64,000 bases of DNA, taken from assembly GCF_014534645.1 (NCBI RefSeq), contig NZ_JACVQF010000178.1:1-64000 (forward strand), given 5' to 3'. The DNA is from Streptomyces griseicoloratus (lineage in GTDB: Bacteria; Actinomycetota; Actinomycetes; Streptomycetales; Streptomycetaceae). A program made the position numbers and the translations under genes. The notes below the pieces were generated by a model. That model saw only the letters and a program-made list of their open reading frames with translations, made no database searches and was not told where the DNA came from. Each line of letters starts with the position of its first letter. The first letter of the stretch is position 1. Shown one piece after another: positions 53,301 through 64,000 of the stretch.

Positions 53301-54460
53301 GGACCGTGGCCGTCGTGGGCGCCTCGCTGGCCGGCCTGTCCGCGGCACGAGCGCTGCGGAACCGGGGCTTCGACGGACAGCTGATCGTCATCGGCGAGGA
53401 ACCGCACCGCCCGTACGACCGGCCACCGCTGTCCAAGGAGTTCCTGGCCGGCAAGATCGGCGAAGCCGATCTCGTGCTGGAGCGGGACGGCGAGGACCTG
53501 GCGGCGGAGTGGCTGTTCGGCACCCGCGCGGTCCGGCTCGACAGGGAGCAGCGCGCCGTCCGGCTCGCCGACGGCCGAGAGGTGAGGGCCGACGGCATCG
53601 TCATCGCGACCGGCGCGGCCGCGCGGAATCTGCCGGGCGCGGACGGTCTCGCCGGTGTGCACACCCTGCGCACCCTGGACGACGCCCGTGCCCTCCGGGA
53701 CGACCTGGCCCTGGGCGGCAGGCTCGTCGTGATCGGCGGAGGGTTCATCGGCGCCGAGGTCGCCTCGACCGCGTACGCCCTCGGACTCGACGTGACGATC
53801 GTCGAGGCGGCGCCCACCCCACTGGCCGGTCCGCTCGGCGAGGCCATGGGCCGCATCGTCTCCGCACTCCACGCGGACCACGGCGTGCGGCTGCTGTGCG
53901 GTGTGGGCGTCAAGGGGCTGAGCGGTGGGCCCCGGGTCAGCGCCGTTCTGCTTGACGACGGCCGTACCGTCCCCGCCGACACCGTCGTCGTCGGTGTCGG
54001 TGCGCGCCCCTGCGTCGAGTGGCTCGAGGGCTCCGGTGTCGCACTGGACGACGGCGTCACGTGCGGTGCGGACGGCCGCACCAGCCTGGCAGGTGTCGTC
54101 GCGGTCGGTGACTGCGCCTCCTGGTACGACCCGCGGGCAGGGGCGCACCGCCGCGTCGAGCACTGGACCGGTGCGCGGGAGCGGCCGGACACGGCCGTCG
54201 CCACGTTGCTGTCGTGGGGCACGGCGGAACAGGGCGTGCCCCGGCCGCCGTACTTCTGGTCCGACCAGTACGGCGTGAGGGTCCAGTTCGCCGGTCATGC
54301 GGCGGGCGCGGACAGCGTGACGATCGAGGAGGGGACCCCGGAGGACCGCGACGTCCTGGCCGTCTACCGGCGTGCCGGGCGTCCGGTCGCCGTGCTCGGC
54401 ATGAACAAGCCGCGGGAGTTCATGCGATGGCGCAAGCAGCTAGCGGTATCACCGTCCTGA
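53297..54460 (+). CDS. Ferredoxin reductase (FAD/NAD), copy 2
   Basis: The 387-residue protein is a paralogue of copy 1 with the FAD motif VAVVGASLAGLSAARAL, the NAD motif VVIGGGFIGAEVASTA and GVVAVGDCASW. It lacks the short insertion that copy 1 has before RVTAVLLDDGR. It should serve the Rieske ferredoxin upstream. It converges on the iclR2 gene. Confidence 0.92.
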   Translation: MRTVAVVGASLAGLSAARALRNRGFDGQLIVIGEEPHRPYDRPPLSKEFLAGKIGEADLVLERDGEDLAAEWLFGTRAVRLDREQRAVRLADGREVRADGIVIATGAAARNLPGADGLAGVHTLRTLDDARALRDDLALGGRLVVIGGGFIGAEVASTAYALGLDVTIVEAAPTPLAGPLGEAMGRIVSALHADHGVRLLCGVGVKGLSGGPRVSAVLLDDGRTVPADTVVVGVGARPCVEWLEGSGVALDDGVTCGADGRTSLAGVVAVGDCASWYDPRAGAHRRVEHWTGARERPDTAVATLLSWGTAEQGVPRPPYFWSDQYGVRVQFAGHAAGADSVTIEEGTPEDRDVLAVYRRAGRPVAVLGMNKPREFMRWRKQLAVSPS

Positions 54461-54528
54461 CTGTGCCGGCGCATCCGGTCCGCGGCCTTGCCCCGGGAGC
54501 GCTCGGTGACTTCCGTCCGTGCGTCGTC

Positions 54529-55326
54529 TCAGCCCAGGTAGCCCATGCGGTGGCTGACCTCGTCCGCGCCCTTGACCAGCACCGGGGCGACTTCATGGAT
54601 GCGCTCCTCGGTGAGCCGGTACGCGGGTCCGGAGGCGCTGAGCGCGGCGATGACCTTTCCGTCCCGGTCGCGGACCGGTGCGGCCATGGCGTGCAGCCCC
54701 TCCTCGAACTCCTCCAGACTCCAGGAGTAGCCACGCTCCCGTGCCTCGGCGAGATGCTTCTCGAGCTTCGTCTTCGCGGTGAGGGTGCGCGGGGTCACCT
54801 TGGGCAGGCCGGCCTCCGACAGCAACGCGGCGCGTTCCTTGGCGGGCATGTGGGCCAGGAGGATCTTGCCGCTGGAGGTGGCGTGCAGCGGGGTCAGCTG
54901 GCCGACCCAGTTGTGCGCGGTGACGGCACCGGGGCCACGCACCTGGTAGAGGTTGATCGCGTAGTGCTCCTGCATCACGGCCACGTTGACGGTCTCGCCG
55001 ATCTCCTCGGCGAGACGTTCGCAGACGGAGCGGCTCTGCTGGGTGATGTCGATCCGGCCGGTGACAGCGCCGGCGAGGCGTACGACACCGAAGCCGAGGC
55101 GGTACTTGCCGCGCTCGCCCGCCTGCTCCACCAGGCCCCGCGCCTCCAGGGCGCCGAGCAGCCGGAACGCGGTGGACTTGTGCACGTCGATCTCGGCGGC
55201 CACCTCGCTGACTCCGGCCTCACCACGCTGAGCCAGGATCTCCAGCACGGTGATGGCGCGGTCGACGGACTGGACTCCGCCGGCGGGTGGACCTGTCGTT
55301 TCGTAATCCGGACTGAAGTTGCTCAT
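54529..55326 (-). CDS. IclR-family regulator 2
   Basis: The 265-residue regulator is equal in length to IclR1 and very similar throughout (QSVDRAITVLEILAQRGEAG, VSEVAAEIDVHKSTAFRLLG, YQVRGPGAVTAHNWVGQLTP, ALSASGPAYRLTEERIHEVA). Differences cluster in the effector domain (MPAKERAALLSEAGLPKVTP), so the two may sense different ligands on shared DNA sites. It too appears leaderless, with TATAGT seven bases before the ATG and a GTTGC palindrome over the start. It is divergent from metF. Confidence 0.92.
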   Translation of the reverse strand: MSNFSPDYETTGPPAGGVQSVDRAITVLEILAQRGEAGVSEVAAEIDVHKSTAFRLLGALEARGLVEQAGERGKYRLGFGVVRLAGAVTGRIDITQQSRSVCERLAEEIGETVNVAVMQEHYAINLYQVRGPGAVTAHNWVGQLTPLHATSSGKILLAHMPAKERAALLSEAGLPKVTPRTLTAKTKLEKHLAEARERGYSWSLEEFEEGLHAMAAPVRDRDGKVIAALSASGPAYRLTEERIHEVAPVLVKGADEVSHRMGYLG

Positions 55327-55338
55327 GGCGAAACTATA
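55318..55338 (-). promoter_or_regulatory. Leaderless promoter and operator of iclR2
   Basis: GTTGCTCATGGCGAAAC (55318-55334) spans the start codon and differs from the iclR1 site at one base. ACTATA (55333-55338) is the complement of the TATAGT -10. Confidence 0.62.
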
Positions 55339-55396
55339 CTCCCGGTAAACATGGACAACAGTGGTACACACCACGGGTCGGGTGCGGGCTGCGGAC

Positions 55397-55413
55397 GTTG
55401 CATATTGCGCAAC
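55397..55413. promoter_or_regulatory. IclR-type operator between iclR2 and metF
   Basis: GTTGCATATTGCGCAAC is a GTTGC-N7-GCAAC palindrome like those over the iclR starts. GCATATGTTGCC follows at 55419-55430. Confidence 0.55.
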
Positions 55414-55454
55414 ACGATGCATATGTTGCCGAGATCCTCGCCTGGATCGCGAAG

Positions 55455-55497
55455 ATGCGATGAGAAGGAAGGCGCGATGAGAAGGGAGGTGCGATGA
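55455..55497 (+). other. metF leader with stacked mini-ORFs and duplicated start module
   Basis: GCGATGAGAAGGAAGGC (55457-55473) and GCGATGAGAAGGGAGGT (55474-55490) are tandem near-copies, and a third partial copy gives the metF ATG. They encode MRRKAR (55460-55480) and MRREVR (55477-55497), each stop overlapping the next start as ATGA. Both use AGA-AGG, rare arginine codons in GC-rich Streptomyces. ATG-CGA-TGA at 55455 adds a minimal third frame. Confidence 0.5.
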
Positions 55498-56330
55498 GCG
55501 GCGAATCCTTCCGCGCGCTTCTGGACGGCGTCCGCTACGAGGTGCTGCCCGCGAAGGCGACCGAGGACAAGGTCCTCACCCATGTCCCGCGCGACATCAC
55601 CGTCACCGTGACGGCCTCGCCGGTCAAGGGCCTGGAACCCACGCTCGACCTCACCGCCCGGCTCGCGGCGCACGGCTATCGCGTCGTCCCGCACGTGCCC
55701 GCACGGCTGGTGCGGGACGACGCGCACCTGAAGGACGTCGTCGACCGGCTCCGCGGTGCGGGCGTCGACGACGTCTTCGTCCCGGCGGGCGACGCCGATC
55801 CGCCGGCCGGCCCCTACGACGGGGCGCTGCCGATGCTGCGGAGGCTGGGCGAGCTGGGCAGCCCCTTCGCCCAGCTCGGGATCACCGGATACCCCGAGAG
55901 CCATCCGCTGATCCACGACGACCTCACCGTCCAGGCGATGTGGGACAAGCGGACGCACGCCACGTACATCGTCAGCAACCTCTGCTTCGACCCGCGGCTG
56001 CTCGGTGACTGGGTCGGCCGGGTGCGCCGCCGCGGCGTGACCCTGCCCCTCCGGGTGGGCGTCGCGGGGCCCGTGCAGCGGGCCAAGCTGCTGTCCATGG
56101 CGGCGAAGATCGGGGTGGGGGAGTCGACCCGCTTCCTGACCAAGCACGCGTCCTGGTTCCTGCGCTTCGCGGCCCCCGGTGGCTACTCGCCCGACCGGCT
56201 GCTCGCCCGCAGCGCCGGAGCGCTCACCGCGCCCTCGGCGGGAGTGGCCGGCCTGCACGTCTTCACCTTCAACCAGATCGCCGAGACCGAGCGGTGGCGC
56301 CGCGCCCTGCTCGACCGGTCGGGCGGCTGA
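55494..56330 (+). CDS. metF: Methylenetetrahydrofolate reductase-like protein
   Basis: The 278-residue protein follows the MTHFR barrel: VPRDITVTVTASPVKGLEPT, RLAAHGYRVVPHVPARLV, GITGYPESHPLIHDD, LCFDPRLLGDWV and GLHVFTFNQIAETERWRRAL. It would reduce methylene-THF to methyl-THF, or act in the reverse direction on THF-bound C1. It is one of the short MetF-like forms found with dimethylglycine/sarcosine genes. It is divergent from iclR2, with GGGAGG before the ATG. Two strong hairpins follow. Confidence 0.85.
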   Translation: MSGESFRALLDGVRYEVLPAKATEDKVLTHVPRDITVTVTASPVKGLEPTLDLTARLAAHGYRVVPHVPARLVRDDAHLKDVVDRLRGAGVDDVFVPAGDADPPAGPYDGALPMLRRLGELGSPFAQLGITGYPESHPLIHDDLTVQAMWDKRTHATYIVSNLCFDPRLLGDWVGRVRRRGVTLPLRVGVAGPVQRAKLLSMAAKIGVGESTRFLTKHASWFLRFAAPGGYSPDRLLARSAGALTAPSAGVAGLHVFTFNQIAETERWRRALLDRSGG

Positions 56331-56376
56331 GTCACCGGCGCAGGAAGCCGTACACGACACGACCGCGCGCCGGCAT

Positions 56377-56430
56377 GCGCGAGCGGCGGAACCGGGCCGT
56401 CGGACAGCGGCCCGGTTCCGCCGCTCGCGC
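56377..56430 (+). terminator. Perfect 23-bp hairpin after metF
   Basis: The arms 56377-56399 and 56408-56430 are fully complementary (core GGCGGAACCGGGCC) around an eight-base loop, an unusually long stem. Confidence 0.75.
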
Positions 56431-56446
56431 GTGCCCCGACACCCGC

Positions 56447-56491
56447 CGGCAGGGCCCGGCAGGCCCCTCCACGGCCTGCCGGGCCCTGCCG
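56447..56491 (+). terminator. Second 19-bp hairpin after metF
   Basis: The arms 56447-56465 and 56473-56491 (CGGCAGGGCCCGGCAGGCC and its complement) pair fully around a seven-base loop. Together with the first hairpin it insulates metF from the dimethylglycine oxidase operon. Confidence 0.75.
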
Positions 56492-56524
56492 CGTTCCGGC
56501 CTGTTCTCCGACGTCACGGACCCC

Positions 56525-59060
<2,536 letters not shown>

Positions 59061-59073
59061 CCGAGGGAACACG

Positions 59074-59934
59074 ATGACTGCGCAGCTGCTCGACGGCAAG
59101 GCGACCGCCGCCGCGATCCGTCATGAACTCGCCGAACGCGTGGCCAAGCTGACCGCCACCGCCGGCCGCCCACCCGGCCTCGGCACCGTCCTCGTCGGTG
59201 ACGACCCCGGAAGCCACGCCTACGTCAACGGAAAGCACCGGGACTGCGCACAGATCGGCGTCGCCTCCCTCCGGCGCGAACTGCCCGCCGACGCCACGCA
59301 ACAGCAGGTCGAGGACGTCATCGACGAGCTCAACGCCGACCCGGCCTGCACCGGCTACATCGTCCAGCTCCCGCTGCCGCGCCACCTCGACGCCAACGCC
59401 GTACTGGAACGCATGGACCCCGCCAAGGACGCCGACGGCCTGCACCCCGTCAACCTCGGCCGGCTCGTCCTCGGCGTCGACGCCCCGCTGCCCTGCACCC
59501 CGCGCGGCATCGTCGAACTGCTCCGGCGCCACGACGTGCCGCTCGCCGGAGCGCGCGTGTGCGTGATCGGACGGGGCATCACGGTCGGACGCCCCATCGG
59601 ACTGCTGCTCACCCGCAGGTCCGAGAACGCCACCGTGACCCTGTGCCACACCGGCACCAAGGGCCTGGCCTGGCACGTACGCGAGGCGGACATCGTCATC
59701 GCCGCCGCCGGCTCGCCCGGGCTGATCACCGAGGACATGCTGCGCCCCGGCGCGGCCGTCCTGGACGTCGGCATCACCCGTACCGACCAGGGGCTGGTCG
59801 GCGACGTGCACCCGGACGCGGCCACGGTGGCCGGGTGGCTCGCGCCGATGCCCGGAGGCGTGGGTCCCATGACCCGGGCCATGTTGCTCGCCAATGTCGT
59901 CGAGGCCGCCGAGAGGAACGCGAACTCCGTATGA
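59074..59934 (+). CDS. folD: Methylenetetrahydrofolate dehydrogenase/cyclohydrolase
   Basis: The 286-residue bifunctional enzyme has [20 protein letters not shown] with Y50 and catalytic K54, [43 protein letters not shown] (NADP site, Gly replacing the usual Ser) and [13 protein letters not shown]. It oxidises methylene-THF to formyl-THF. It lies 13 bases after the oxidase gene and overlaps glyA, so C1 units from demethylation are handled at once. It is probably a dedicated copy. Confidence 0.94.
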   Translation: MTAQLLDGKATAAAIRHELAERVAKLTATAGRPPGLGTVLVGDDPGSHAYVNGKHRDCAQIGVASLRRELPADATQQQVEDVIDELNADPACTGYIVQLPLPRHLDANAVLERMDPAKDADGLHPVNLGRLVLGVDAPLPCTPRGIVELLRRHDVPLAGARVCVIGRGITVGRPIGLLLTRRSENATVTLCHTGTKGLAWHVREADIVIAAAGSPGLITEDMLRPGAAVLDVGITRTDQGLVGDVHPDAATVAGWLAPMPGGVGPMTRAMLLANVVEAAERNANSV

Positions 59935-61220
59935 ACGCGCTGAACACCCCCCTGGCGGAGCTGGACCCCGAGGTCCACGCCGCGCTCCGCGCCGAGCTGC
60001 ACCGCCAGCAGTCCACCCTCGAAATGATCGCCTCCGAGAACTTCGCCCCCACCGCCGTGATGGAGGCGCAAGGGTCGGTCGCGACCAACAAGTACGCCGA
60101 GGGATACCCCGGCCGCCGCTACTACGGCGGCTGCGAACACGTCGACGTCACCGAGCGGCTGGCCATCGAGCGGATCAAGTCGCTCTTCGGTGCCGGGTAC
60201 GCCAATGTGCAGCCGCACTCGGGCGCCCAGGCCAACACCGCCGTCTTCTTCGCGCTGCTCAAGCCCGGGGACACCGTCCTCGGCCTCGACCTCGCACACG
60301 GCGGCCACCTCACCCACGGCATGCGCATCAACTACAGCGGCAAGATGCTCAACGTCGTGCCGTACCACGTCTCCGAGGCGGACAACCTCGTCGACATGGA
60401 CGAGGTGGAGCGCCTCGCCAAGGAACACCGCCCCAAGATGATCATCGCGGGCTGGTCGGCGTACCCGCGGCAGCTGGACTTCGCGGCCTTCCGGCGGATC
60501 GCCGACGAGGTGGGCGCCCTGCTGATGGTCGACATGGCGCACTTCGCCGGCCTGGTCGCCGCCGGACTGCACCCCAGCCCCGTACCGCACGCCCACGTCA
60601 CCACCACGACGACGCACAAGACGCTCGGCGGACCGCGCGGGGGAGTCATCCTCACGAACGACGCCGACCTCGCGAAGAAGATCAACTCGGCGGTGTTCCC
60701 CGGTATGCAGGGCGGACCGCTGGAGCACGTCATCGCCGCCAAGGCGGTGGCGTTCAAGGTGGCCGCCTCGCCCGAGTTCGCCGAACGCCAGGCCCGCACC
60801 CTCGCCGGCTCCCGCATCCTCGCCGAACGGCTCACCCGGCCGGACGCGGCGGCCGCCGGCGTGAAGGTCCTCACCGACGGCACGGACGTGCACCTCGTCC
60901 TGGTCGACCTGCGTGACTCCGCACTCGACGGCAAGCAGGCCGAGGACCTGCTCCACGAGATCGGCATCACCGTCAACCGCAACGCCGTGCCCTTCGACCC
61001 GCGCCCGCCCATGGTCACCTCGGGACTGCGCATCGGCACCCCGGCACTGGCCACCCGGGGCTTCACCGAAGAGGACTTCGCCGAGGTCGCCGACGTGATC
61101 GCCCTGGCGCTCCAGCCCGAGCCGGACATCAAGGCCCTGCGCGCCCGCACCGAGGCGCTGGCCGCCAAGCACCCGCTCTACCCGCACCTTTCCGAAGCAG
61201 AAGCCGGAGACGCCCGATGA
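59931..61220 (+). CDS. glyA: Serine hydroxymethyltransferase
   Basis: The 429-residue PLP enzyme carries [43 protein letters not shown], and the PLP lysine K230 in [15 protein letters not shown]. It joins glycine and methylene-THF to serine, using both end products of sarcosine breakdown; SdaA (42537) can then make pyruvate. Its start overlaps the folD stop (ATGA) and its end overlaps soxB. Confidence 0.96.
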   Translation: MNALNTPLAELDPEVHAALRAELHRQQSTLEMIASENFAPTAVMEAQGSVATNKYAEGYPGRRYYGGCEHVDVTERLAIERIKSLFGAGYANVQPHSGAQANTAVFFALLKPGDTVLGLDLAHGGHLTHGMRINYSGKMLNVVPYHVSEADNLVDMDEVERLAKEHRPKMIIAGWSAYPRQLDFAAFRRIADEVGALLMVDMAHFAGLVAAGLHPSPVPHAHVTTTTTHKTLGGPRGGVILTNDADLAKKINSAVFPGMQGGPLEHVIAAKAVAFKVAASPEFAERQARTLAGSRILAERLTRPDAAAAGVKVLTDGTDVHLVLVDLRDSALDGKQAEDLLHEIGITVNRNAVPFDPRPPMVTSGLRIGTPALATRGFTEEDFAEVADVIALALQPEPDIKALRARTEALAAKHPLYPHLSEAEAGDAR

Positions 61221-62449
61221 GTCCCCGAACCCCCGGCGCCGACCTCCCGGACCACCCCGACTGGCTCTGGCGCACGCCGGAGCCCAAGCGGTCGTACGAC
61301 GTGGTGATCGTCGGTGGCGGCGGCCACGGCCTGGCCACCGCCCACTACCTGGCGAAGAACCACGGCATCACCAATGTCGCCGTGCTGGAGAAGGGCTGGC
61401 TCGCGGGCGGCAACATGGCCCGCAACACCACCATCATCCGGTCCAACTACCTGTGGGACGAGAGCGCCGGCATCTACGAGCACGCGCTCAAGCTGTGGGA
61501 GGGGCTGGACGAGGAACTCGACTACCCCATCCTGTTCTCGCAGCGTGGCGTGCTGAACCTCGCGCACGGGCTCCAGGACGTGCGCGACAGCGTCCGCCGC
61601 GTCGAGGCGAACCGGCTCAACGGCGTGGACGCCGAATGGCTCGACGCCAAGCAGGTCAAAGAGGTCTGCCCGATCGTCAACGTCTCCGAGGACGTGCGCT
61701 ATCCGGTGCTGGGCGCCACCTACCAGCCGCGCGCCGGCATCGCCAAGCACGACTACGTCGCCTGGGGCTTCGCCCGGTCCGCCGACGCGGCCGGGATCGA
61801 CATCATCCAGAACTGCGAGGTCACCGGCATCGACGTCGCGGGCGGCCGGGTCGTCGGAGTGCAGACCACGCTCGGCCCGATCGCGGCGGGCAAGGTGGCG
61901 CTCTGCTCGGCCGGACACACCTCGGTGCTCGCCGCCATGGCCGGTATCGAACTCCCCATCCAGAGCCACCCGCTGCAGGCGCTGGTCTCCGAGCTCCTGG
62001 AGCCGGTGCACCCGACCGTCGTGATGTCCAACGCGGTCCACGTGTACGTCAGCCAGGCGCACAAGGGAGAGCTGGTGATGGGCGCGGGCATCGACGCGTA
62101 CAACGCCTACACCCAGCGCGGCGCCTTCCACATCATCGAAGAGCAGATGTCGGCAGCGCTGGAGCTCTTCCCCGTCTTCGCCCGCGCCCATGTGCTGCGG
62201 ACCTGGGGCGGGATCGTCGACGTCAGCCCCGACGCCTCACCGATCGTCGGCCTCAGCCCCGTCGACAACCTCTACCTCAACTGCGGCTGGGGCACCGGCG
62301 GCTTCAAGGCCACCCCGGGCCTCGGCTGGGTCTACGCCCACACCATCGCCCACGACACCCCACACCACCTCAACGCACCCTTCTCGCTCGACCGTTTCAC
62401 CACCGGCGCGCTCGTCGACGAGCACGGCGCGGCCGCGGTGGCCCACTAG
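61217..62449 (+). CDS. soxB: Sarcosine oxidase subunit beta
   Basis: The 410-residue flavoprotein has [40 protein letters not shown] (FAD site), [20 protein letters not shown] and the C-terminal [19 protein letters not shown], all typical of the beta subunit of heterotetrameric sarcosine oxidase. The complex converts sarcosine to glycine and passes the methyl carbon to THF. It overlaps glyA by four bases, and the delta-alpha fusion gene follows after 12 bases. Confidence 0.95.
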   Translation: MSPRTPGADLPDHPDWLWRTPEPKRSYDVVIVGGGGHGLATAHYLAKNHGITNVAVLEKGWLAGGNMARNTTIIRSNYLWDESAGIYEHALKLWEGLDEELDYPILFSQRGVLNLAHGLQDVRDSVRRVEANRLNGVDAEWLDAKQVKEVCPIVNVSEDVRYPVLGATYQPRAGIAKHDYVAWGFARSADAAGIDIIQNCEVTGIDVAGGRVVGVQTTLGPIAAGKVALCSAGHTSVLAAMAGIELPIQSHPLQALVSELLEPVHPTVVMSNAVHVYVSQAHKGELVMGAGIDAYNAYTQRGAFHIIEEQMSAALELFPVFARAHVLRTWGGIVDVSPDASPIVGLSPVDNLYLNCGWGTGGFKATPGLGWVYAHTIAHDTPHHLNAPFSLDRFTTGALVDEHGAAAVAH

Positions 62450-62461
62450 GGAGCCGAACCC

Positions 62462-64000
62462 ATGCTTCTCATCCCATGCCCCTGGTGCGGGCCCCGTGAC
62501 GAGGCCGAGTTCCACTACGGCGGCCAGGCCCACGTGCCGTATCCGCAGGACCCGGCGTCCCTGTCCGACAAGGAGTGGGCCCGCTACCTCTTCTTCCGCG
62601 ACAATCCCAAGGGCCCCTTCGCCGAACGCTGGAGCCACGCGGCAGGCTGCCGCCGCTGGTTCAACGCCGTCCGGGACACGTCGACGAACGAGATCCTCAC
62701 GGTGTACCGGCCGGGCGAGGACCGCCCGTCTTCCGAGGACCTGAGCCTCACGGCGACTTCCCAGCAGCGACCGGCCACTTCGCAGCCTCTTCCGGCCACT
62801 TCTCAGCCGCGCCCGGGATCACCAGCCCGTCCGGCGTTCGAGGACGAGGCCCGTCCAGGTCCGACGGGGGTCCAGGGGGCGGAGCCCCCTGGCGGGGCCG
62901 AAGGGGCAGCGCCCCTGGAGGACGGGACGGGCAGGGGCGGCGGGGGCGACCACCCCTTCCGCCACCCCACCCGCGGCCGAATCGACCGCACCGCGCCCCT
63001 CAAGTTCACCTTCGACGGCACCGAATACCAGGGCTACCGAGGCGACACCCTCGCCTCCGCCCTCCTCGCCAACGGCGTCATCCAGACCGGCACCAGCATC
63101 AAACTCGGCCGCCCCCGCGGCATCTTCTCCGCCGGCGTCGAGGAGCCCAACGCCGTCATCCAGATCGAGGAACCCTTCCCCGAGCCGATGCTCCCCGCGA
63201 CCACGGTCGAGCTGTACGACGGCCTGGTGGCGAGCAGCCTCCCCGGCCAGGGCCGCCTCGCCACCGAACCGGACCCGGCCCGCTACGACGCCGTACACGC
63301 GCACTGCGACCTGCTGGTCGTGGGCGCGGGCCCGGCCGGCCTCGCGGCCGCGGCGGCGGCAGCGAGAAGCGGCGCCCGCGTCATCCTCGCCGACGACCAG
63401 CCCGAGCCGGGCGGAAGCCTGCTGGGCACGGGCGAACTGCTCGACTGGGTGGCCGAGACCGGCCGCGAGCTCGCAGCCGCCCCCGAGGTGCGCGTGCTGC
63501 ACCGCACCACCGTCTTCGGCCACTACGACGACAATCACCTGCTCGCCGTCGAGCGCCGCACCAACCACCTCGGCGCCCAGGCTCCCGCCCACGTGTCGCG
63601 CGAGCGCGTCTGGCGCATCCGCGCCCGGCACGTCGTCCTCGCCACCGGCGCCCACGAGCGCTCGCTGGCCTTCGCGGACAACGACCGCCCCGGCGTGATG
63701 CTGGCCGCCTCGGCCCGCTCGTACGTCAACCGCCACGGCGTCCTGCCCGGCCGCCACGCCGTCGTCTTCACCACCAATGACAGTGCCTACGCCGCCGCTC
63801 TCGACCTCGCTGCGGCAGGCGTGGAGGTCGCGGCGATCGTCGACACCCGGCCCGAGCCGGGCCCGTGGGCGGACCGCGCCCGGGACGCCGGGATCGAGGT
63901 GCTGACCGGACACGCCGTCACCGGCACGGAAGGCGGAGAGCGGCTCACCGCCGTGTCCGTCGCCCCGTACGGGGAGGCCACCGCACGCAGGGAATTCGCC
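62462..64000 (+). CDS. Sarcosine oxidase delta-alpha fusion (runs off the right edge)
   Basis: One uninterrupted frame of at least 513 codons runs from ATG 62462 to the window end. Residues 1-85 are a complete delta subunit (MLLIPCPWCGPRDEAEFHYG with the zinc Cys pair, DNPKGPFAERWSHAAGCRRW, TVYRPGED). About 75 residues of linker (repeated ATSQ motifs, then Pro/Gly-rich repeat-encoded sequence) lead to the alpha subunit: FRHPTRGRIDRTAPLKFTFD, GDTLASALLANGV, CDLLVVGAGPAGLAAAAAAA and ATGAHERSLAF. Normally soxD and soxA are separate genes. No in-frame stop and no ATG, GTG or TTG occurs between codon 81 and the alpha domain, so alpha can only be made as a fusion (or from a CTG). Confidence 0.85.
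   Translation, partial: MLLIPCPWCGPRDEAEFHYGGQAHVPYPQDPASLSDKEWARYLFFRDNPKGPFAERWSHAAGCRRWFNAVRDTSTNEILTVYRPGEDRPSSEDLSLTATSQQRPATSQPLPATSQPRPGSPARPAFEDEARPGPTGVQGAEPPGGAEGAAPLEDGTGRGGGGDHPFRHPTRGRIDRTAPLKFTFDGTEYQGYRGDTLASALLANGVIQTGTSIKLGRPRGIFSAGVEEPNAVIQIEEPFPEPMLPATTVELYDGLVASSLPGQGRLATEPDPARYDAVHAHCDLLVVGAGPAGLAAAAAAARSGARVILADDQPEPGGSLLGTGELLDWVAETGRELAAAPEVRVLHRTTVFGHYDDNHLLAVERRTNHLGAQAPAHVSRERVWRIRARHVVLATGAHERSLAFADNDRPGVMLAASARSYVNRHGVLPGRHAVVFTTNDSAYAAALDLAAAGVEVAAIVDTRPEPGPWADRARDAGIEVLTGHAVTGTEGGERLTAVSVAPYGEATARREFA
62818..62945 (+). repeat. Streptomyces-type interspersed repeat inside the soxD-soxA junction
   Basis: The stretch containing CCAGCCCGTCCGGCGTTCGA, GGGGGTCCAGGGGGCGGAGC and CCTGGAGGACGGGACGGGCA is, from memory, a very common intergenic repeat of Streptomyces chromosomes. 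It holds two hairpins: CCAGGGGGC/GCCCCCTGG (62872-62892) and AGGGGC/GCCCCT (62902-62916). Here it is translated in an open frame. Confidence 0.6.

Overview
The window is very GC-rich DNA with third-position G/C bias, AGGAGG-type ribosome binding sites, frequent ATGA start/stop overlaps and mycothiol-related genes. All of this points to a Streptomyces chromosome or a close actinomycete relative. I saw no rRNA, tRNA, CRISPR array or intact insertion sequence.

Left part (1-38 kb) is accessory. A MarR-controlled redox/efflux island occupies 1-5.6 kb: two aldo/keto reductases, a luciferase-like oxidoreductase, a GlcG/HbpS protein, an MFS pump, marR and a quinone-reductase-like gene. Both leftward promoters share one operator-like sequence. 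Next come a diaminopropionate ammonia-lyase coupled to a LysE exporter under a LysR gene (5.8-8.6 kb), a Spo0M protein, and a second-type J-protein/dnaK/grpE operon behind an HspR-box-like promoter (9.8-12.7 kb). A PAP2 phosphatase, a methyltransferase, a beta-carbonic anhydrase, two tandem secreted paralogues, a P450, a lipoprotein, SMI1 and VOC proteins, a CGNR regulator facing a metallo-beta-lactamase-fold gene, a two-component system, a Tat-signal SDR, an SGNH hydrolase with a TetR sharing its operator, LysR/MFS, a GlxA-type regulator with an oxidoreductase, and HxlR/RidA follow. Gene fragments lie between them (dpp transporter, YrdC, relaxase-like, NIPSNAP, SnoaL/SDR, LysR), so this stretch is decaying.

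Right part (38-64 kb) is a coherent N-methyl/one-carbon catabolic locus. It holds two IclR paralogues, an MFS and a BCCT transporter, two mycothiol-dependent formaldehyde dehydrogenase-like ADHs (one followed by an intact MBL hydrolase, one by a broken copy), L-serine dehydratase, an MshA-type glycosyltransferase, PabB, FolP, two Rieske ferredoxin/ferredoxin reductase pairs, MetF, dimethylglycine oxidase, FolD, GlyA and sarcosine oxidase. The inferred flow is betaine uptake and demethylation to dimethylglycine, sarcosine, glycine, serine and pyruvate. Released C1 units would go to tetrahydrofolate (FolD, MetF, GlyA) or to mycothiol (ADH, MBL). The locus carries its own genes for folate (pabB, folP) and mycothiol (mshA) supply.

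Seven promoters in the right part share one layout: a TTGAC -35 box followed 27-33 bases later by a GTTGCG/GTTGCA box. The same half-sites form palindromes over the start codons of both IclR genes, which look leaderless. The most unusual features are this regulon, a sarcosine oxidase delta-alpha gene fused in frame through a Streptomyces-type interspersed repeat, and stacked mini-ORFs with rare AGA-AGG arginine codons ahead of metF.
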